From NCBI RefSeq assembly GCF_016595215.1, contig NZ_JAENHK010000001.1, positions 868,001-932,000 of the forward strand: a stretch of DNA of 64,000 nucleotides. Reading direction: 5' to 3'. How positions within the stretch are numbered: the stretch's first letter is position 1; every line of letters begins with the position of its first letter. This document shows, piece after piece, positions 8,722 through 17,752 of the stretch. The translations under genes were made by a program, and so were the position numbers. The notes beneath the pieces are model-generated. The model made no database searches. It was not told the DNA's origin and saw only the letters and a program-made list of their open reading frames with translations. Source of the stretch: Chryseobacterium paridis. GTDB taxonomy: Bacteria > Bacteroidota > Bacteroidia > Flavobacteriales > Weeksellaceae.

Positions 8722-10248
8722 ATGGCAGATAAAAAACAATTTATTGACGAGCTAAGCGCGAGATATACTCCAAAGGGAGAACACATTATATTAGGAAAAG
8801 GAATGCTGGATGGTGAAGTCGTAAACGAGGTGAATGTAACGATTCCTTTAAAAACGATCAACAGACATGGTCTTATTGCCGGAGCTACCGGAACTGGTAA
8901 AACCAAAACATTACAGGTTTTTGCAGAACAATTATCTCATGCAGGAGTTCCTTCTTTGGTACTCGATATTAAAGGTGACTTTTCAGGGATTGCTGAAGCA
9001 GGTGAAATGAATTCTATAATACAGGAAAGATATGCAAAGACCGAGCTGCCTTATAATCCACAGGCATTTCCAGTAGAACTGATGAGCATTTCCGGCGGAG
9101 CTGGAGTGAAATTAAGAGCGACAGTAACAGAATTTGGACCTGTTTTGTTGAGTAAAATTTTAGAATTAAATGATACTCAGCAGAGCATTATGTCAATTAT
9201 CTTTAAATATTGTGATGATAAAGGGCTTCCATTGATTGATCTGAATGACCTGAAGAAAGTTTTACAATACGTTACTGATAATGCAGCAGGTAAAGCAGAG
9301 ATGACTGCGAACTATGGTTCAATAGCACCATCTTCTCTGGGAACAATTCTTAGATCGATTGTAGCTTTGGAACAGCAGGGAGCAGCAAGCTTCTTTGGAG
9401 AGCTGAGCTTTGATGTTGAAGATCTGCTTGAGACGAGAGATGGAAAAGGGGTTGTCAATATTTTACGAGTAGCAGATATTCAAAATAAACCACAGTTGTT
9501 TTCAACATTTATGCTTTCTCTTTTTGCTGAAATATATATGACATTCCCTGAAGAAGGTGATAGTGGAAAACCAAAATTGGTCTTATTCATTGATGAAGCC
9601 CATTTAATTTTTAATGAGGCTTCTAAAGCATTGCTTTCTCAAATTGAAACAATGGTGAAATTGATCCGCTCAAAAGGAGTTGGTATTTATTTTATCACAC
9701 AAATTCCTGGTGATGTTCCTGAAAATGTTCTCTCTCAATTAGGATTGAAAATTCAACATGCATTGAGAGGGTTTACTGCAAAAGATAAAAAAGAAATTTC
9801 AAAAGCTGTTGAAAACTATCCAACAACAGAATTTTATAATGCTTCAAATTTAATTCAGAATTTAGGAATTGGAGAAGCTTTTGTAACAGCACTGGATGAA
9901 AAAGGAATTCCTACACCACTGGTTCATACCTATTTAATCTCTCCGGAATCAAGAATGGATGTTCTTAATGAGAATGAGGTTTCTGAACTTACAGGGAAAT
10001 CAGCTTTAGTTGCTAAATATCAGCAAGCTATAGACAAAGAGTCAGCTTACGAGATACTAACCTCCAGAATGGAGCAGGCTGCCCAAAATCCAGCACCAAC
10101 ACAAAAGGCCAAACCGGTAAAAGAAGAGCCGGGGATGTTTGAACAGGTACTGCAAAGTCAGGCTGGAAGAACATTTACCTCCACTTTGATGAGAGAAGGA
10201 GCAAAAGCGGTTCTCGGAATGTTTGGACTGGGAGGCAGAAGAAGATAA
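8722..10248 (+). CDS. HerA-like ATPase of the DUF853/YjgR family
   Basis: 508 aa. A Walker A motif GATGTGKTKT lies near residues 53-62, a Walker B segment KLVLFIDEAHLIF near 288-300, and an arginine/sensor region (IRSKGVGIYFITQIPGDVP) follows. The C-terminus ends in a short basic Gly/Arg tail (MFGLGGRRR). Length and motifs match the YjgR/DUF853 HerA-FtsK-type ATPases. These are predicted DNA or protein translocating motors; their cellular role is not established. A Pro/Lys linker near residue 455 separates the ATPase from the C-terminal helix. It is followed by a small membrane-protein gene and an exonuclease gene on the same strand. Confidence 0.9.
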   Translation: MADKKQFIDELSARYTPKGEHIILGKGMLDGEVVNEVNVTIPLKTINRHGLIAGATGTGKTKTLQVFAEQLSHAGVPSLVLDIKGDFSGIAEAGEMNSIIQERYAKTELPYNPQAFPVELMSISGGAGVKLRATVTEFGPVLLSKILELNDTQQSIMSIIFKYCDDKGLPLIDLNDLKKVLQYVTDNAAGKAEMTANYGSIAPSSLGTILRSIVALEQQGAASFFGELSFDVEDLLETRDGKGVVNILRVADIQNKPQLFSTFMLSLFAEIYMTFPEEGDSGKPKLVLFIDEAHLIFNEASKALLSQIETMVKLIRSKGVGIYFITQIPGDVPENVLSQLGLKIQHALRGFTAKDKKEISKAVENYPTTEFYNASNLIQNLGIGEAFVTALDEKGIPTPLVHTYLISPESRMDVLNENEVSELTGKSALVAKYQQAIDKESAYEILTSRMEQAAQNPAPTQKAKPVKEEPGMFEQVLQSQAGRTFTSTLMREGAKAVLGMFGLGGRRR

Positions 10249-10281
10249 TCTCATACTGATGTAATTTCATACCTAATAACC

Positions 10282-10644
10282 ATGAAAAATTTATCATCAT
10301 TTTATTTTATCGGATTAGCTCTTGTTAATCTGATTATGGACTCCGTTAATGGGAACTTTGTTTTTTTTGACATAATTTTTGTTATTTTAGCCGGATTGCC
10401 TTTATTGATCAATAAAAAGTGGATGTATCAATTATTTGGAGGGCTTATGTCTTTCATTAGTGTATACATTATTTTTGCTGTTTTTGTTTCAACAGTTAAA
10501 GATGCTCAAAATAAAGAGTTACAGCCTTTATGGACATATGGCATGGGTTATGTACTTAGCCTTTTAACACTTGTGTTCAGTCTTTTAATGACTGGAATTG
10601 TTAAGTGGAGTCGAAGAAAAAATATTATTTTAAGATCAAATTAA
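10282..10644 (+). CDS. Small integral membrane protein, function unknown
   Basis: 120 aa with about four hydrophobic segments (near residues 5-20, 25-42, 50-72, 90-112) and a basic C-terminal tail (KWSRRKNIILRSN), so it is an inner-membrane protein. I do not recognise the family. Its TAA abuts the ATG of the exonuclease gene (TAAATG), and it starts 33 nt after the HerA-like ATPase gene, so the three genes are probably co-transcribed. Confidence 0.7.
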   Translation: MKNLSSFYFIGLALVNLIMDSVNGNFVFFDIIFVILAGLPLLINKKWMYQLFGGLMSFISVYIIFAVFVSTVKDAQNKELQPLWTYGMGYVLSLLTLVFSLLMTGIVKWSRRKNIILRSN

Positions 10645-11868
10645 ATGTATTCAATTATAGATATAGAAAGTAATGGTGCAGGTTATAGAAAAGAATGCAT
10701 TATAGATATTGCCATCTACAGATATGATGGGCAGAAAATTGTCGACCAGTTTATTTCTCTTGTTAATCCTGAAAGTGATATTACACCATTCGTGCAGAAG
10801 CTAACCAGTATTACTCCGAAAATGGTTAAGACTGCTCCGAAATTTCATGAAATAGCAAAAAGAGTGATTGAAATTACTCAAAATACCACCCTTGTTGGAC
10901 ATAATATTGATTTTGATTACAGAATGCTTCGCCAATCGTTCAAAGGACTTGGTTATGATTTTAAAATCAATACTTTAGATACTATTCCACTGGCTAAAAA
11001 ATTAATTCCAGATGAAGCAAGTTATTCTCTTGGAAAGCTTGTAAAATCATTAGGAATTCCTTTAACGAATCATCATCGGGCTGATGGAGATGCGAGGGCT
11101 ACTTTAGAACTTTTTAAACTCCTGGTTTCAAAAGACACGGAAAATGAAATTATACAGGAGCATCATGACGAAACCAATGCGAAAACATATATTAATAAAA
11201 TCAAGCAGTTAACGCAAGATTTGCCTAATGAGAAAGGTTTTGTTTATTTTCAGAGTGAAAAAGGGAAAATTATCCTGTCTGAATATGTTCAGGATATCAA
11301 TAAATTTTCAAAAAAGGTTTTTAATTCAAAATCAAAAAAGTGGGAAGCTATCCAAAATAATGTCGAACAGATTAGTTTTGAACTAACTGGAAATGATATT
11401 ATAGCTAAACTTATACTCAATTCAAAAAATATAAAGAAAAGAGAAGTGCTGCCTTTTGGGCTTTATTATAAAAATAATAAATATATTGTTGAGAAGAATA
11501 CTTTGAATAAAGATGACAGACCTTTATTAAGATTCAGATCTTTTACTCAGGGAGCAAAAGCTATTCAATTTATTGGAAGCCAGAAAGAATATGATGACGT
11601 AAACGTTTTTAAAAAGAAAATAGATTTTAAAAAGAGGAATGAACTTTGGCTGGGACCAGGAAGAAAACTTGGTGAAAAATTATTTTTAATTGTTGAAAAC
11701 GGAAAAGTTATTTCTTATGGTTTTTATGAATTATTTACGCAGATTCAGACATTAAGCAGGCTTTCCAAATTGAAAATAGATTTGCCTTTGTCTTCTGCTG
11801 ATTTGAATAATGAATTGCAACTGGCGCTGCTTCGCGGTGATTTTGAGACACTCCCACTGCCGAAATGA
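10645..11868 (+). CDS. DEDDh 3'-5' exonuclease with a degenerate GIY-YIG-like C-terminal part
   Basis: 407 aa. Residues 1-~165 form an ExoIII/DnaQ-type domain: Asp6 and Glu8 (IIDIESNG), the ExoII motif LVGHNIDFDYRML, and the ExoIII motif HHRADGDARATL with catalytic His and Asp. In related flavobacterial proteins a GIY-YIG nuclease domain follows (UvrC/Cho-like). Here the region from ~189 keeps the framework (LPNEKGFVYFQ, FELTGNDIIAKLIL), but the YVGKS-type core and catalytic Arg are not visible; the segment reads ILSEYVQDINKFSKK. The exonuclease is likely active and the second nuclease probably not. It likely acts in DNA repair or end processing. Confidence 0.82.
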   Translation: MYSIIDIESNGAGYRKECIIDIAIYRYDGQKIVDQFISLVNPESDITPFVQKLTSITPKMVKTAPKFHEIAKRVIEITQNTTLVGHNIDFDYRMLRQSFKGLGYDFKINTLDTIPLAKKLIPDEASYSLGKLVKSLGIPLTNHHRADGDARATLELFKLLVSKDTENEIIQEHHDETNAKTYINKIKQLTQDLPNEKGFVYFQSEKGKIILSEYVQDINKFSKKVFNSKSKKWEAIQNNVEQISFELTGNDIIAKLILNSKNIKKREVLPFGLYYKNNKYIVEKNTLNKDDRPLLRFRSFTQGAKAIQFIGSQKEYDDVNVFKKKIDFKKRNELWLGPGRKLGEKLFLIVENGKVISYGFYELFTQIQTLSRLSKLKIDLPLSSADLNNELQLALLRGDFETLPLPK

Positions 11869-11903
11869 TAAAAATCATTTTTCCTAAAGTAAAAAATAAA
11901 TAG

Positions 11904-11911
11904 TATTTTTG
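11904..11911 (+). promoter_or_regulatory. -7 box of the lysA leader transcript
   Basis: TATTTTTG matches TAnnTTTG and is followed by GCC. The predicted start falls about 15-20 nt before the leader ORF at 11932. No convincing -33 TTTG was seen. Confidence 0.55.
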
Positions 11912-11931
11912 CCAAAATAAAAAAATAAGCA

Positions 11932-12003
11932 ATGCAATATTTTAAACAAATCAAAACTGGAAAAAAGGGAGCCGTAAGGTTTTCTAAGGTTTGGAATATG
12001 TAA
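11932..12003 (+). CDS. Putative 23-aa leader peptide upstream of lysA
   Basis: The ORF runs from ATG at 11932 (context AAGCAATG) to TAA at 12001. The peptide is Lys-rich: codons 5, 8, 11, 12 and 19 are Lys, and it begins MQYFKQIKTGKKGA. It sits between a promoter-like box and a Rho-independent terminator that precedes lysA by only ~17 nt. This arrangement, and a similar one at 58020, point to a translated leader for attenuation. Lysine sensing would fit both the codon content and the downstream gene, but Lys codons are common in AT-rich DNA, so this is inference. Confidence 0.5.
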   Translation: MQYFKQIKTGKKGAVRFSKVWNM

Positions 12004-12068
12004 AAGAGTTGTCTTGCATAAAAATAATTAATGTGGCAGACTCTTGAGCAAAGATTCTGCCTTTTTTT
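12004..12068 (+). promoter_or_regulatory. Attenuator-like terminator/antiterminator before lysA
   Basis: Terminator: GGCAGA-c-TCTT / AAGA-t-TCTGCC (12035-12045 with 12051-12061), followed by seven T. Alternative fold: 12004-12013 (AAGAGTTGTC, right after the leader stop) can pair with 12035-12045, using one bulge and two G-U pairs, which would break the terminator. A ribosome finishing at the stop would cover the alternative strand and allow termination; one stalled earlier would leave it free. Confidence 0.6.
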
Positions 12069-12084
12069 ATGTTAAAATGAAATT

Positions 12085-13284
12085 ATGAATTCAAAAGAAT
12101 TATTAAAGATTGCCAATGAGTTTGGCACCCCGGTGTATGTTTACGATGCTGAATCCATCAAAACCCAATACGAAAAACTTACATCTTCTTTTTTAAAACA
12201 CACTAAGTTCTTTTACGCCGCAAAGGCATTAACCAACATCAATATTCTAAAGTATGTCAAGAACCTGGGTGCTTCTTTGGATTGTGTTTCTATTAACGAA
12301 GTAAAGCTTGGCTTAAAGGCTGGGTTTCCTAAAGAAAAAATATTATTTACACCCAATTGTGTAGATCTGGCTGAAATTGAAGAGGCTATGCTGCACGGGG
12401 TTCATATCAATATCGATAATATCTCTATTCTTGAACAGTTTGGAAACAAATACGGGAATACATATCCAATTCTGGTAAGAATCAACCCACATATTTTTGC
12501 AGGAGGAAATTATAAAATTTCAACAGGCCACATCGATAGTAAATTTGGAATTTCTATTCATCAGGTGCGTCATATCGAAAGAGTAATGAAAAGTACCAAC
12601 CTTAATGTTGAAGGTCTTCACATGCATACAGGAAGTGAAATCAAAGATCCGGATGTTTTCTTACAGGCGCTGGACATTATGCTGGAGCTTTCTGAACATT
12701 TCCCTAATTTAAAATATCTTGATATGGGAAGTGGTTTCAAGATTCCTTATCAGGAAGGTGAGATGGAAACTGATGTGAAAACATTAGGCAAGAAAGTAGA
12801 GAAAGTAATTTCCGATTTTTCTAAAGATACAGGTAGGAAATTTGAATTATGGTTTGAACCTGGAAAATTTTTGGTAGGGAAAAGTGGATACCTTTTAGTG
12901 AAAGCCAATGTGATCAAACAAACGACTGCTACAGTTTTCGTTGGTGTTAATTCAGGATTCAATCACCTGATCCGTCCAATGTTTTATGATTCTTACCATA
13001 CGATTGAAAATTTATCAAATCAAAAAGGACCTGAAAGAATTTATACTGTTGTCGGGAACATTTGTGAGACCGATACCTTTGCGTGGGACAGAAAATTAAA
13101 TGAAGTAAAAGAAGGGGACATCCTTGCCTTCCACACTGCAGGAGCTTACGGATTTGAAATGAGTTCTAATTTCAATTCCAGATTGAAGCCTGCTGAAGTA
13201 TTATTCTTAGATGGTAAAGCTCATCTTATTCGTAAGAGAGATGAATTTGAAGATTTATTGAGAAATCAGATTGAAGTAATCTAA
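12085..13284 (+). CDS. lysA: Diaminopimelate decarboxylase
   Basis: 399 aa, the usual length. It converts meso-diaminopimelate to lysine in the last step of lysine synthesis, in the cytoplasm. The fold-III PLP enzyme motifs are present: the PLP lysine Lys47 in FYAAKALTN, the His motif GLHMHTGSEI, the glycine loop DMGSGF, the substrate motif EPGKFLVG, the catalytic Cys in GNICETDTF, and HTAGAYGFEMSSNFNSR. The start is the ATG at 12085, 17 nt after the T-run of the attenuator-like terminator, so expression probably depends on readthrough. A strong terminator follows. Confidence 0.95.
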   Translation: MNSKELLKIANEFGTPVYVYDAESIKTQYEKLTSSFLKHTKFFYAAKALTNINILKYVKNLGASLDCVSINEVKLGLKAGFPKEKILFTPNCVDLAEIEEAMLHGVHINIDNISILEQFGNKYGNTYPILVRINPHIFAGGNYKISTGHIDSKFGISIHQVRHIERVMKSTNLNVEGLHMHTGSEIKDPDVFLQALDIMLELSEHFPNLKYLDMGSGFKIPYQEGEMETDVKTLGKKVEKVISDFSKDTGRKFELWFEPGKFLVGKSGYLLVKANVIKQTTATVFVGVNSGFNHLIRPMFYDSYHTIENLSNQKGPERIYTVVGNICETDTFAWDRKLNEVKEGDILAFHTAGAYGFEMSSNFNSRLKPAEVLFLDGKAHLIRKRDEFEDLLRNQIEVI

Positions 13285-13297
13285 ACTAAAATATCAG

Positions 13298-13328
13298 AAA
13301 CTCCGCAAGAAATTGCGGAGTTTTTTTT
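13298..13328 (+). terminator. lysA terminator
   Basis: AAACTCCGCAA/TTGCGGAGTTT, an 11-bp stem closed by a GAAA tetraloop, leads into eight T. It lies 14 nt after the lysA stop. Confidence 0.9.
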
Positions 13329-13487
13329 GATGTTAATTATAGAAAATTAACAGTAAGTTTCAATAGAGGTCCTGAAATAATTAATTAAATTTGATAGGAG
13401 TATAAGCTTTTAGACAGAAAAGAATATGGGCTGCCTCTATTCTTTTTCTGTATTCGAGATATAATAACTAGCACAAAAACATTAATT

Positions 13488-15221
13488 ATGGCAAAAAATA
13501 TAGCGGAACAAATTGTTGAAATGCTTGAAAAAGCAAATGTGAAAAGGATCTATGCAGTAACAGGGGATAGTCTCAATCATTTAAATGCAGCGGTGAAGAA
13601 GAGCAGTATCAAATGGATTCATGTTCGTCATGAGGAAGTAGGTGCTTATGCAGCGGCGGCAGAAGCGGAGCTTGATGGCTTTGCTGTTTGTGCAGGAAGT
13701 AGTGGGCCAGGACATGTTCATCTTATCAATGGAGTTTATGAGGCACACCGCTCGCATGTTCCTATGTTGGTGATTGCTTCCACGATTCCCAGCGATGAGA
13801 TGGGAACAGATTATTTCCAGGAGACGAATACCATAAAATTATTTGATGACTGCAGTTATTATAATCAAATGATCACAAGACCAGAGCAGGTCCAGAGAAC
13901 TGTTCAAACAGCAATTCAGCATGCATTATCCAAAAAGGGTGTAGCTGTTATTGGTCTTCCTGGTGATGTTTCAGAAATGGATGCAGAAGTAGCGACAACA
14001 TCCAATCAAATATTCAGAACAAATCCAATTGTTCGTCCCTCGGATGAAGAATTAACTCATTTAGCAAAGCTTATTAATGAAAGTGAAAAAGTAACGATCT
14101 ATTGTGGAATCGGAGCCGAAAATGCTAATTCTGAGGTTGTTGGATTGTCAAAACTCTTAAAAGCTCCTGTAGGATATTCATTCAGAGGTAAAATGGCGAT
14201 CCAACCCAATAATCCAAATGAAGTTGGATTGACTGGTTTATTAGGTTTTCCTTCAGCATATCATGCGATGCATGAAGCGGATCTTGTTATTCTTTTGGGA
14301 ACAGATTTTCCTTACCAAAAATTTATGCCGGTAAAAAATAAAATTGTTCAGGTTGATGAAAGTCCTGAGAGACTGGGACGAAGAGCCAAACTGGAGCTTG
14401 GACTTACCGGAGATGTAAAAGAAACCGTAAAAGCATTATTACCTTTATTAAAAGAAAAAACGGATGAGCATTTTCTTAATCAACAACTGGAATTTTATAA
14501 CAAGGTAAAAGAAAACCAACTTGCTTATGTGAAAGATTTTGGAAAAGAAGATGCTATTCAGCCGGAATATGTAGCAAATACGTTGGACCGTTTAGCAACG
14601 AAAGATGCTATTTTTACGGTTGATACAGGAATGTGTTGTGTATGGGGAGCAAGATTTATAACAGGAACCGGGGAGCGTAAAATGCTTGGATCTTTTAATC
14701 ATGGCTCCATGGCTAATGCGATGCCGATGGCAATAGGTGCTTCATTAGCTCATCCGGATCGACAGGTAATTGCAATGTGTGGAGATGGTGGAATATCAAT
14801 GTTATTGGGAGACATGGCAACTATTTTTCAGTATAAATTACCAATAAAACTGATCGTTTTCAATAACAGGACTTTGGGAATGGTCAAGCTGGAAATGGAA
14901 GTAGGAGGAATGCCGGATAATGAAACGGATATGATCAATCCTGACTTTGCTATGGTTGCTCAGGCAATGGGATATCCCGGAAAAAATGTTCACAAACCAG
15001 AGGAAGTGGAATCTGCTATACAAGAGTGTTTAAATCATAACGGACCATACCTTTTAAATATTTTCACTAATCCTAATGCTTTGGCCTTACCTCCAAAAAT
15101 AGATTTCGATCAGGTAATAGGAATGACCAGGTCCATGGCACAACTGATGCTGGGTGGAAAAATGGAGGAAGTTTTGGAAACAGTGAAAAGCAATTACAAG
15201 CACATTAAAGGATTGTTGTAA
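13488..15221 (+). CDS. poxB: Thiamine-diphosphate-dependent pyruvate dehydrogenase (quinone)/pyruvate oxidase
   Basis: 577 aa, close to E. coli PoxB. The N-terminal ThDP pyrimidine domain has the activating Glu (VRHEEVGAYAAAAEAEL), a central FAD/transhydrogenase-like domain spans ~190-330, and the C-terminal ThDP pyrophosphate motif GDGGISMLLGD...NN lies near 435-460. PoxB decarboxylates pyruvate to acetate and CO2 and passes electrons to the quinone pool at the inner membrane. The C-terminal amphipathic tail (EVLETVKSNYKHIKGLL) fits the lipid-binding segment. It is flanked by terminators on both sides and so monocistronic. Confidence 0.92.
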   Translation: MAKNIAEQIVEMLEKANVKRIYAVTGDSLNHLNAAVKKSSIKWIHVRHEEVGAYAAAAEAELDGFAVCAGSSGPGHVHLINGVYEAHRSHVPMLVIASTIPSDEMGTDYFQETNTIKLFDDCSYYNQMITRPEQVQRTVQTAIQHALSKKGVAVIGLPGDVSEMDAEVATTSNQIFRTNPIVRPSDEELTHLAKLINESEKVTIYCGIGAENANSEVVGLSKLLKAPVGYSFRGKMAIQPNNPNEVGLTGLLGFPSAYHAMHEADLVILLGTDFPYQKFMPVKNKIVQVDESPERLGRRAKLELGLTGDVKETVKALLPLLKEKTDEHFLNQQLEFYNKVKENQLAYVKDFGKEDAIQPEYVANTLDRLATKDAIFTVDTGMCCVWGARFITGTGERKMLGSFNHGSMANAMPMAIGASLAHPDRQVIAMCGDGGISMLLGDMATIFQYKLPIKLIVFNNRTLGMVKLEMEVGGMPDNETDMINPDFAMVAQAMGYPGKNVHKPEEVESAIQECLNHNGPYLLNIFTNPNALALPPKIDFDQVIGMTRSMAQLMLGGKMEEVLETVKSNYKHIKGLL

Positions 15222-15246
15222 TTAAGATCTATTGAAATATTTATAG

Positions 15247-15275
15247 GCCCCATTTTTTAATATGGGGCTTTTTTA
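15247..15275 (+). terminator. poxB terminator
   Basis: GCCCCAT/ATGGGGC, a 7-bp stem with an 8-base A/T loop, is followed by six T. Confidence 0.85.
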
Positions 15276-15363
15276 ATATTAAATTTTATCTTTTTTTATT
15301 CATAATGAGAAAGCGGTAATTTAATTTTTTTTCTTTGCAGAAAATTAATTGCTACAAACGCAT

Positions 15364-16122
15364 ATGATCGGGAAATTTCTTACCTCTGTTTTTCTAATAT
15401 GTTTTTCTTTATCACTATTTAGTCAATCGACTGGGGCTGAATATTACTTTTATCCAAAAGGGCAAGATGCTTATGAAGGCGGAGATGTTCAATTTTATAA
15501 GGACTTTCATCAGATCCTAAAGGATAAAGGTCTAAAACCATGTGAAAATAAAAATGAGGTCCACATTCTTAAACTGGTGGTTTTTGAGGATGCTTCTATC
15601 AAATATGTAATAGATGAATTAAATCCTGACTCTACCATTAAAAGTAAATGTGCATTTGAACTGAGCCTGGAAGTTTTAAAGTATATGGATAAATGGAAAC
15701 CAGCTGTTCTTGATAATGTTAAGAAACCGGCACTTACGAGATTCATTATTTTTCCTGATGCCTTGTTTGATAAGTATAAAGAAGGATATGTTGCAGAAAA
15801 TTTTGAAGAGATAGCAGGATTTGGGAAAAAGGAAGGAATGCCTGGAGGTATTAATGCTTTTAGAGCGGAGGTTGTGAAGAATATTGATTTAAGAGGATTT
15901 GTATGGAATAAAGCTTTTCAATTGGTTGTAACTTTTGTAATCAATAGAGAAGGAAAGCTGGTTGATCTTCAATTAGTAGAATCTTCTGGTAATAAAGAAT
16001 TTGATGAGCGAATTTTAGATGGGATCAGAAGTATACGAAAGAAATGGACACCAGCTACTATTCATGGAGAACCTGTTAATTATAGATTTAGACTTCCTCT
16101 AAGTTTTTCATATGGTGAATAA
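15364..16122 (+). CDS. Exported protein with a TonB C-terminal-type domain
   Basis: 252 aa. The ATG at 15364 gives a signal peptide (MIGKFLTSVFLICFSLSLFSQ); the in-frame TTG at 15349 only adds five residues. The last ~80 residues match the TonB C-terminal fold (VTFVINREGKLVDLQLVESSGNKEF, then KWTPATIHGEPVNYRFRLPLSF). There is no Pro-rich spacer and no retained N-terminal anchor. It is therefore more likely a free periplasmic TonB-CTD protein than a classical energy transducer. The middle part, residues ~25-165, is not recognised. Confidence 0.75.
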   Translation: MIGKFLTSVFLICFSLSLFSQSTGAEYYFYPKGQDAYEGGDVQFYKDFHQILKDKGLKPCENKNEVHILKLVVFEDASIKYVIDELNPDSTIKSKCAFELSLEVLKYMDKWKPAVLDNVKKPALTRFIIFPDALFDKYKEGYVAENFEEIAGFGKKEGMPGGINAFRAEVVKNIDLRGFVWNKAFQLVVTFVINREGKLVDLQLVESSGNKEFDERILDGIRSIRKKWTPATIHGEPVNYRFRLPLSFSYGE

Positions 16123-16149
16123 TTTCTGCCATTCTGTCACAATATTTTG

Positions 16150-16157
16150 TATCTTTG
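16150..16157 (+). promoter_or_regulatory. Promoter box upstream of miaB
   Basis: TATCTTTG followed by CA is an exact TAnnTTTG match, 91 nt before the miaB start. This implies a 5' UTR of about 80 nt. Confidence 0.6.
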
Positions 16158-16247
16158 CAAATTGATTACTTAAAGTTTTAGCGTTCAAAATTCAAAGTTG
16201 TGAAAAGAGTGCTTTAACTTTGTGATGTAAAACTTAAATTGATTATA

Positions 16248-17684
16248 GTGCAGGAAAAATATATAGACGAAACAAAACAGGGAGAAGCTTTTGCTATTGC
16301 TGAAAGAGACGGGAATTCTAAAAAATTGTTTTTAGAAAGCTATGGCTGTCAGATGAATTTCTCTGATTCTGAAATTGTTGCTTCTATCCTAAATGAACAA
16401 GGATATAATACAACGTTAAAAGTAGAAGAGGCTGATTTAATTCTTTTAAATACATGTTCTATACGTGAGAAAGCTGAGCAAACGGTAAGAATGCGTCTTT
16501 CCCAGTTCAAAAATCTTAAAAAAGAACGTCCAAATATGACGGTTGGTGTTTTAGGATGTATGGCTGAGAGATTGAAAACTAAATTTCTGGAAGAAGAGCA
16601 ACTGGTTGATCTTGTGGTTGGACCAGATGCTTACAGAGATTTACCTAATCTATTAAAAGAAACAGAAGATGGTAGAGATGCTATTAACGTTATCCTTTCC
16701 AAAGAAGAAACCTATGCAGACATCAACCCGGTTCGTCTGGGAGGAAATGGTGTAACTGCTTATGTTACGATAACAAGAGGTTGCGATAATATGTGTACTT
16801 TCTGTGTTGTTCCTTTTACCAGAGGAAGAGAAAGAAGCCGTGATCCGCACTCTATTCTTGAAGAGTGTAAAGACCTTTGGAACAATGGTTATAAAGAAAT
16901 TACCCTTTTAGGACAAAATGTTGATTCCTACTTATGGTATGGTGGAGGTCCTAAAAAAGATTTTGCTAAAGCCTCTGAAATGCAGAAAGCTACAGCTGTT
17001 GATTTTGCTAACTTGCTTGATCTGGTTGCTAAGGCTGTTCCTCAGATGAGAATACGATTCTCAACATCCAATCCTCAGGATATGAGCTTAGATGTTTTCA
17101 GGATAATGGCAAAGCATGAGAATATCTGTAAATACGTTCACCTTCCTGTACAAAGTGGAAGCAATAATATGCTTGCTGCAATGAACAGACAACATACCCG
17201 TGAAGAATATTTAGAGCTTATTGCTAAAGCTAAACAAATAGTTCCTGATATTTCTTTTTCGCAGGATATGATCATTGGTTTCTGTAATGAAACTGAAGAA
17301 GATCATCAGGATACCTTGAGTCTGATGAGAGAAGTAGAGTATGACTATGGTTATATGTTTGCTTATTCTGAAAGACCTGGAACTCCGGCACATAAAAAAA
17401 TGGAAGATAATATTCCTGCAGATGTTAAACAAAGACGTTTGGCAGAAGTTATTGCTTTACAGGGAGAACTTTCGAAAAATCGTATGAAATCTTATGTAGG
17501 AAGAGTTCATCAGGTTTTAATTGAAGGAATTTCAAAAAAGAATAAAAAGCAATGGAAAGGAAGAAATTCCCAGAATGCTGTTTGCGTATTTGATATGCTG
17601 GAAGGGCAAAAGATGGGTGACATTGTGGATGTTTTTGTATTTGATAATACACAAGGCACGCTTTTAGGGGAGACCGTAAAATAA
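16248..17684 (+). CDS. miaB: tRNA-2-methylthio-N6-dimethylallyladenosine synthase
   Basis: 478 aa from a GTG at 16248; a TTG at 16239 is also in frame and no ATG is available nearby. The N-terminal UPF0004 domain has Cys ligands (ESYGCQMN, LNTCSIREKA, LGCMAERL). The radical-SAM motif CxxxCxxC reads GCDNMCTFCVVPFTRGRERSR, and a C-terminal TRAM domain covers ~415-478. The enzyme adds a methylthio group to i6A37 of tRNAs reading UNN codons. All cluster ligands are present, so it should be functional. It stands alone between unrelated genes. Confidence 0.95.
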   Translation: MQEKYIDETKQGEAFAIAERDGNSKKLFLESYGCQMNFSDSEIVASILNEQGYNTTLKVEEADLILLNTCSIREKAEQTVRMRLSQFKNLKKERPNMTVGVLGCMAERLKTKFLEEEQLVDLVVGPDAYRDLPNLLKETEDGRDAINVILSKEETYADINPVRLGGNGVTAYVTITRGCDNMCTFCVVPFTRGRERSRDPHSILEECKDLWNNGYKEITLLGQNVDSYLWYGGGPKKDFAKASEMQKATAVDFANLLDLVAKAVPQMRIRFSTSNPQDMSLDVFRIMAKHENICKYVHLPVQSGSNNMLAAMNRQHTREEYLELIAKAKQIVPDISFSQDMIIGFCNETEEDHQDTLSLMREVEYDYGYMFAYSERPGTPAHKKMEDNIPADVKQRRLAEVIALQGELSKNRMKSYVGRVHQVLIEGISKKNKKQWKGRNSQNAVCVFDMLEGQKMGDIVDVFVFDNTQGTLLGETVK

Positions 17685-17752
17685 CCCTTCTTCTGATTGG
17701 ATAGAAATCATTAATTATAAATAAATTATTATCAATAACCTTAAAATAGACA

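Noticed and set aside
11869..12084. Lysine (L-box) riboswitch before lysA
   Set aside because: The leader is short, carries an ORF and a simple terminator, and shows none of the multi-helix L-box arrangement; attenuation fits better.
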